This document shows, piece after piece, positions 6,951-8,589 of a DNA stretch of 8,589 bases; the stretch's first letter is position 1, and the number at the start of each line of letters is the position of its first letter. A program made the translations under genes and the position numbers. The notes beneath the pieces are model-generated. The model searched no databases. It was not told the DNA's origin and was given only the letters and a program-made list of their open reading frames with translations. This DNA is from Gemmatimonadota bacterium (lineage in GTDB: Bacteria > Gemmatimonadota > Gemmatimonadetes > Gemmatimonadales > GWC2-71-9): positions 1 through 8,589 of the forward strand of contig JANYAG010000070.1 of the NCBI GenBank assembly GCA_025361465.1. The letters are read 5' to 3'.

Positions 6951-7214
6951 GGGCGGTTCACACCCGCATCATCGGCCGGGGCATAAACTGGTCACAGCCA
7001 CTGTGGTCACAACTCCAGGCAGTCCGCAGGCGAATTGCCGCTTGGGAGATGCCCGGTAAAGGTCGATCCCAAGGCCTTGGATCGAGTCACCATCCCCGTG
7101 CTGGCCGACGCGATATCGCCTGTGGACGGGAGCGCTGGCCACGTCAGCCGAGGCGAATGTGTCCGGAAACGCTTGCCAGCAGGGTGAGGAGCCAGGCCCA
7201 CAATCAATGGCGCC
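6951..7214. other. Non-coding gap before the YHS gene
   Basis: Together with the cusR leader (6781-6950) this forms a stretch of more than 400 bases without a convincing gene. It holds the direct repeat TGGTCACA at 6989-6996 and 7004-7011, an odd palindrome CCACTGTGG at 6998-7006 between them, and an AT-rich patch CATAAA at 6982-6987 that could be a plus-strand -10 but lacks a well-spaced -35. A short frame in phase with codon 7035 reads through to TGA 7185-7187 (including KVDPKALDRVTIPVLAD) but has no proper start or ribosome site. It may be chance or a gene remnant. Confidence 0.4.
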
Positions 7215-7517
7215 ATGACCAGCCTGATCTGCTTTCTAGCCTTGGGATTCCTGTTCTGCTGGATGATGGAGCAAGGCGGCTGTGGCAGGCACGGGCACAA
7301 GGAGCCCGCCGATCGAGCCGCCGGCGACAGGCGCGCGGGTCGAGCACTGCGCAGCGCACGGGACCCGGTCTGTGGCATGGACGTAGACGTGACCCGGGCG
7401 GCCGGCACACGGTCCGTGGTTCGGGGCACCGTTTACCTCTGCTCCGCAGCGTGTCTCGCGAAGTTCGACTCTTACCCGCAGGAGTACGCGGAACGCGTCC
7501 TGCCTGCTGCGCCGTAG
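7215..7517 (+). CDS. Membrane-anchored YHS-domain metal-binding protein
   Basis: A 100-residue protein with an N-terminal hydrophobic anchor (about 2-18, LICFLALGFLFCWMM), a Cys/His patch GGCGRHGHKE (C23, H26, H28), a basic Ala/Arg linker, and a YHS domain at about 49-92. The YHS signature is complete: RDPVCGMDVD (C53) and YLCSAACLAKFDSYPQEYA (C76, C80). YHS domains occur in copper ATPases and small metal proteins and are linked to metal binding through these cysteines. The ATG has no close Shine-Dalgarno; AGGAG lies about 22 bases upstream, so the start is less certain than the domain. The next gene follows after 47 bases in the same direction. Which side of the membrane the YHS part faces cannot be decided firmly; the Arg-rich linker after the helix suggests the cytoplasm. 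Confidence 0.88.
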   Translation: MTSLICFLALGFLFCWMMEQGGCGRHGHKEPADRAAGDRRAGRALRSARDPVCGMDVDVTRAAGTRSVVRGTVYLCSAACLAKFDSYPQEYAERVLPAAP

Positions 7518-7564
7518 CCGAGGCAGGAAGATCGGCCACCAGACCGTCACCGAGGGGGGGATTC

Positions 7565-7822
7565 ATGCGACTTGACTGGCGAGTAGTTGGCTCAGCGACT
7601 GCCAGCTTCTTTGCGATTGGATACCTGCTCTGTGTGGGAGACGAGCTTCTCTTTGGTGCTCGGATGTCCCACGACTGGGTCGTTCGGCTGCCTGGCATTC
7701 AGTGGACTTCGTGGGGGAGTTTTCTGCTAGGCCTTGGTGAGATCGTAGGCTATGGCTTCGTCGTCGGCTTGGTGTTCGCGCCGTTGTACAACTTCTTCAT
7801 GGTAAAGGTATGGAAGCACTAG
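7565..7822 (+). CDS. Small two-helix membrane protein, DUF5676-like
   Basis: An 85-residue integral membrane protein. Helix 1 spans about residues 8-28 (VGSATASFFAIGYLLCVGDEL), a short loop with WVVRLPGIQWTSW follows, and helix 2 covers about 51-77 (GSFLLGLGEIVGYGFVVGLV, then FAPLYNFF). The layout and motifs (ATASFFAIGYLLC and the GFVVGLVFAPLYNFF end) recall DUF5676, small membrane proteins often seen beside YHS and copper-efflux genes; the function is unknown. GAGGGGGGG lies just before the ATG with 4-5 bases of spacing, a strong ribosome site that fixes the start. It is likely co-transcribed with the YHS gene before it and the phospholipase gene after it. Being a gene is well supported; the family name is from memory of the motif. 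Confidence 0.85.
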   Translation: MRLDWRVVGSATASFFAIGYLLCVGDELLFGARMSHDWVVRLPGIQWTSWGSFLLGLGEIVGYGFVVGLVFAPLYNFFMVKVWKH

Positions 7823-7831
7823 AATCCTTCG

Positions 7832-7845
7832 GCCACCTTCGTGGC
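7832..7845 (+). repeat. Small hairpin before the phospholipase gene
   Basis: GCCAC-CTTC-GTGGC is a perfect 5-bp stem with a 4-base loop between the small membrane protein stop and the ribosome site GGAG at 7846-7849. It ends directly against that site, so it might tune translation of the next gene. It is too short and lacks the T-run needed to call a terminator. Confidence 0.25.
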
Positions 7846-7856
7846 GGAGACCGGCG

Positions 7857-8589
7857 GTGACTACCATCGGACGCGTTGCCCCTGTGTCCGGGAAGTCTGC
7901 AGGCGAAGCCGGTTGGTGCACCCCGCGAGTTGGCGGTTGCCTCGGCATCGCGCTCTCAGGCGGTAGCGGGCGGGCTCTGGCACAACTCGGTGTGCTCAAG
8001 GTGCTCGATCGGGAGGGAATCCCTGTCTCGTATCTCGCAGGCACCAGCATGGGAGCGATCATCGGAGCGCTGTACGCGACGTCCAGCTCTGCCATGCAAG
8101 CCGAGGAGCGCCTGCTCGCATATCTGGCCAGGGCGAGGATCGGCCTCAGCCTTGAAGGATTTGAGACCGTGAGGATCACAAACAGACACCTTTCCATTGG
8201 CTTCCTTGACTTGGTGGATGCTCTGGGGCGCGCCGCTCGCGCCCGTGGCAGCCTGATCGGAGCGAACGCGATGCGTGCCGCGTTGCGTGAATTGCTCGGC
8301 GACGCCACGCTCGGAGAGACAAGGATAGGGTTCGCTACGACAGCGTTCGACATAGTCTCCGGTTGTGCGGTGCAGTTCGTCGGAGGATCGCTGGTCGAGG
8401 CGGTATACGCTTCTTCGGCGATCGCCGGGCTCTTCGAGCCGTTGTCCAGCGAAGGCCAGGTTCTGGTGGACGGGGGTTTGGCGGAACCGGTACCGGTGAA
8501 CACCTGTCGTCGCCTCGGTGCGGCCCATGTCGTGGCGATCGACGTCTCCGGGCCTCGCATACAGGGTGGATTCAATCGGTCGTTGCAAC
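7857..8589 (+). CDS. Patatin-like phospholipase, 3'-truncated
   Basis: The first 244 codons of a patatin-family serine acyl hydrolase (RssA/YlbK-like in layout), continuing past the window end. The catalytic dyad is visible: nucleophile S64 in GTSMG (after VSYLA) and D205 in VDGGLAEPVPV. The oxyanion-hole loop is SGGSGRALAQLGVL (about 34-47), where the more usual form is GGGxxGxxHIGVL. There is no signal peptide, so it is probably cytoplasmic or peripheral to the membrane. The GTG at 7857 is chosen because GGAG lies 7 bases upstream and the patatin core begins about 28 residues later. It starts 34 bases after the small membrane protein and probably shares its transcript. A link to metal stress (for example membrane lipid repair) is possible but speculative; it may simply be the next gene. 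Confidence 0.93.
   Translation, partial: MTTIGRVAPVSGKSAGEAGWCTPRVGGCLGIALSGGSGRALAQLGVLKVLDREGIPVSYLAGTSMGAIIGALYATSSSAMQAEERLLAYLARARIGLSLEGFETVRITNRHLSIGFLDLVDALGRAARARGSLIGANAMRAALRELLGDATLGETRIGFATTAFDIVSGCAVQFVGGSLVEAVYASSAIAGLFEPLSSEGQVLVDGGLAEPVPVNTCRRLGAAHVVAIDVSGPRIQGGFNRSLQ

Noticed and set aside
7007..7429. Minus-strand 140-codon frame across the YHS start and upstream gap
   Set aside because: Half is antisense to the YHS gene, it has no domain, and no ribosome site was found.
7727..8575. Minus-strand open frame of 282 codons opposite the phospholipase gene
   Set aside because: The plus strand carries the GTSMG and DGG patatin motifs with a good ribosome site; the antisense frame has no recognisable domain.
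1..8589. CRISPR array, tRNA/rRNA genes, insertion sequence or integrase
   Set aside because: No regular repeat-spacer pattern, no recognisable RNA gene, no transposase or integrase motif and no terminal inverted repeats were seen on either strand.

Overview
The window is about 8.6 kb of GC-rich bacterial DNA carrying a copper/silver handling locus of the Cus type. The inner-membrane RND pump, the two-component regulators with HisKA/HATPase and OmpR-type domains, a lipoprotein signal and a Sec signal all point to a Gram-negative (diderm) bacterium. The gene set, with its many GTG starts and a Met-rich Ig-like lipoprotein, would suit a Gemmatimonadota-like or similar environmental lineage. That placement is inference only; no rRNA or marker gene is present.

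Layout. (1) Positions 1-3142, plus strand: the 3' part of a CusA-type metal efflux pump, with its first ~50 codons outside the window. (2) 3205-3714, plus: a Met-rich lipoprotein with a bacterial Ig-like fold, followed by a doubtful 70-codon frame (3723-3935). (3) 3936-4114: a regulatory gap with a hairpin, a 14-bp perfect palindrome, CTTAAC-type half-sites in 11-bp phase, and a -10-like TATGCT. (4) 4115-4609, plus: a secreted DUF411 metal-binding protein. (5) 6780-4680, minus: an OmpR-family response regulator and a CusS-like sensor kinase, in tight operon order, convergent with the DUF411 gene. (6) 6781-7214: the divergent control region, holding another CTTAAC site, an inverted repeat and a direct repeat. 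(7) 7215-8589, plus: a membrane-anchored YHS-domain protein, a small two-helix DUF5676-like membrane protein, and the 5' part of a patatin-like phospholipase that runs off the end.

Likely joint function (inference from family knowledge): the kinase senses periplasmic metal and phosphorylates the regulator. The regulator probably acts at the CTTAAC-type sites before the DUF411 gene and before its own gene. CusA exports Cu(I)/Ag(I), and its three-methionine binding site and proton-relay residues are all present. The lipoprotein, DUF411 and YHS proteins look like accessory metal binders. The matching CusB and CusC genes, if present, would lie upstream of the window. The least described parts are the Met-rich Ig-like lipoprotein, the anchored YHS/DUF5676 pair and the phased CTTAAC sites.
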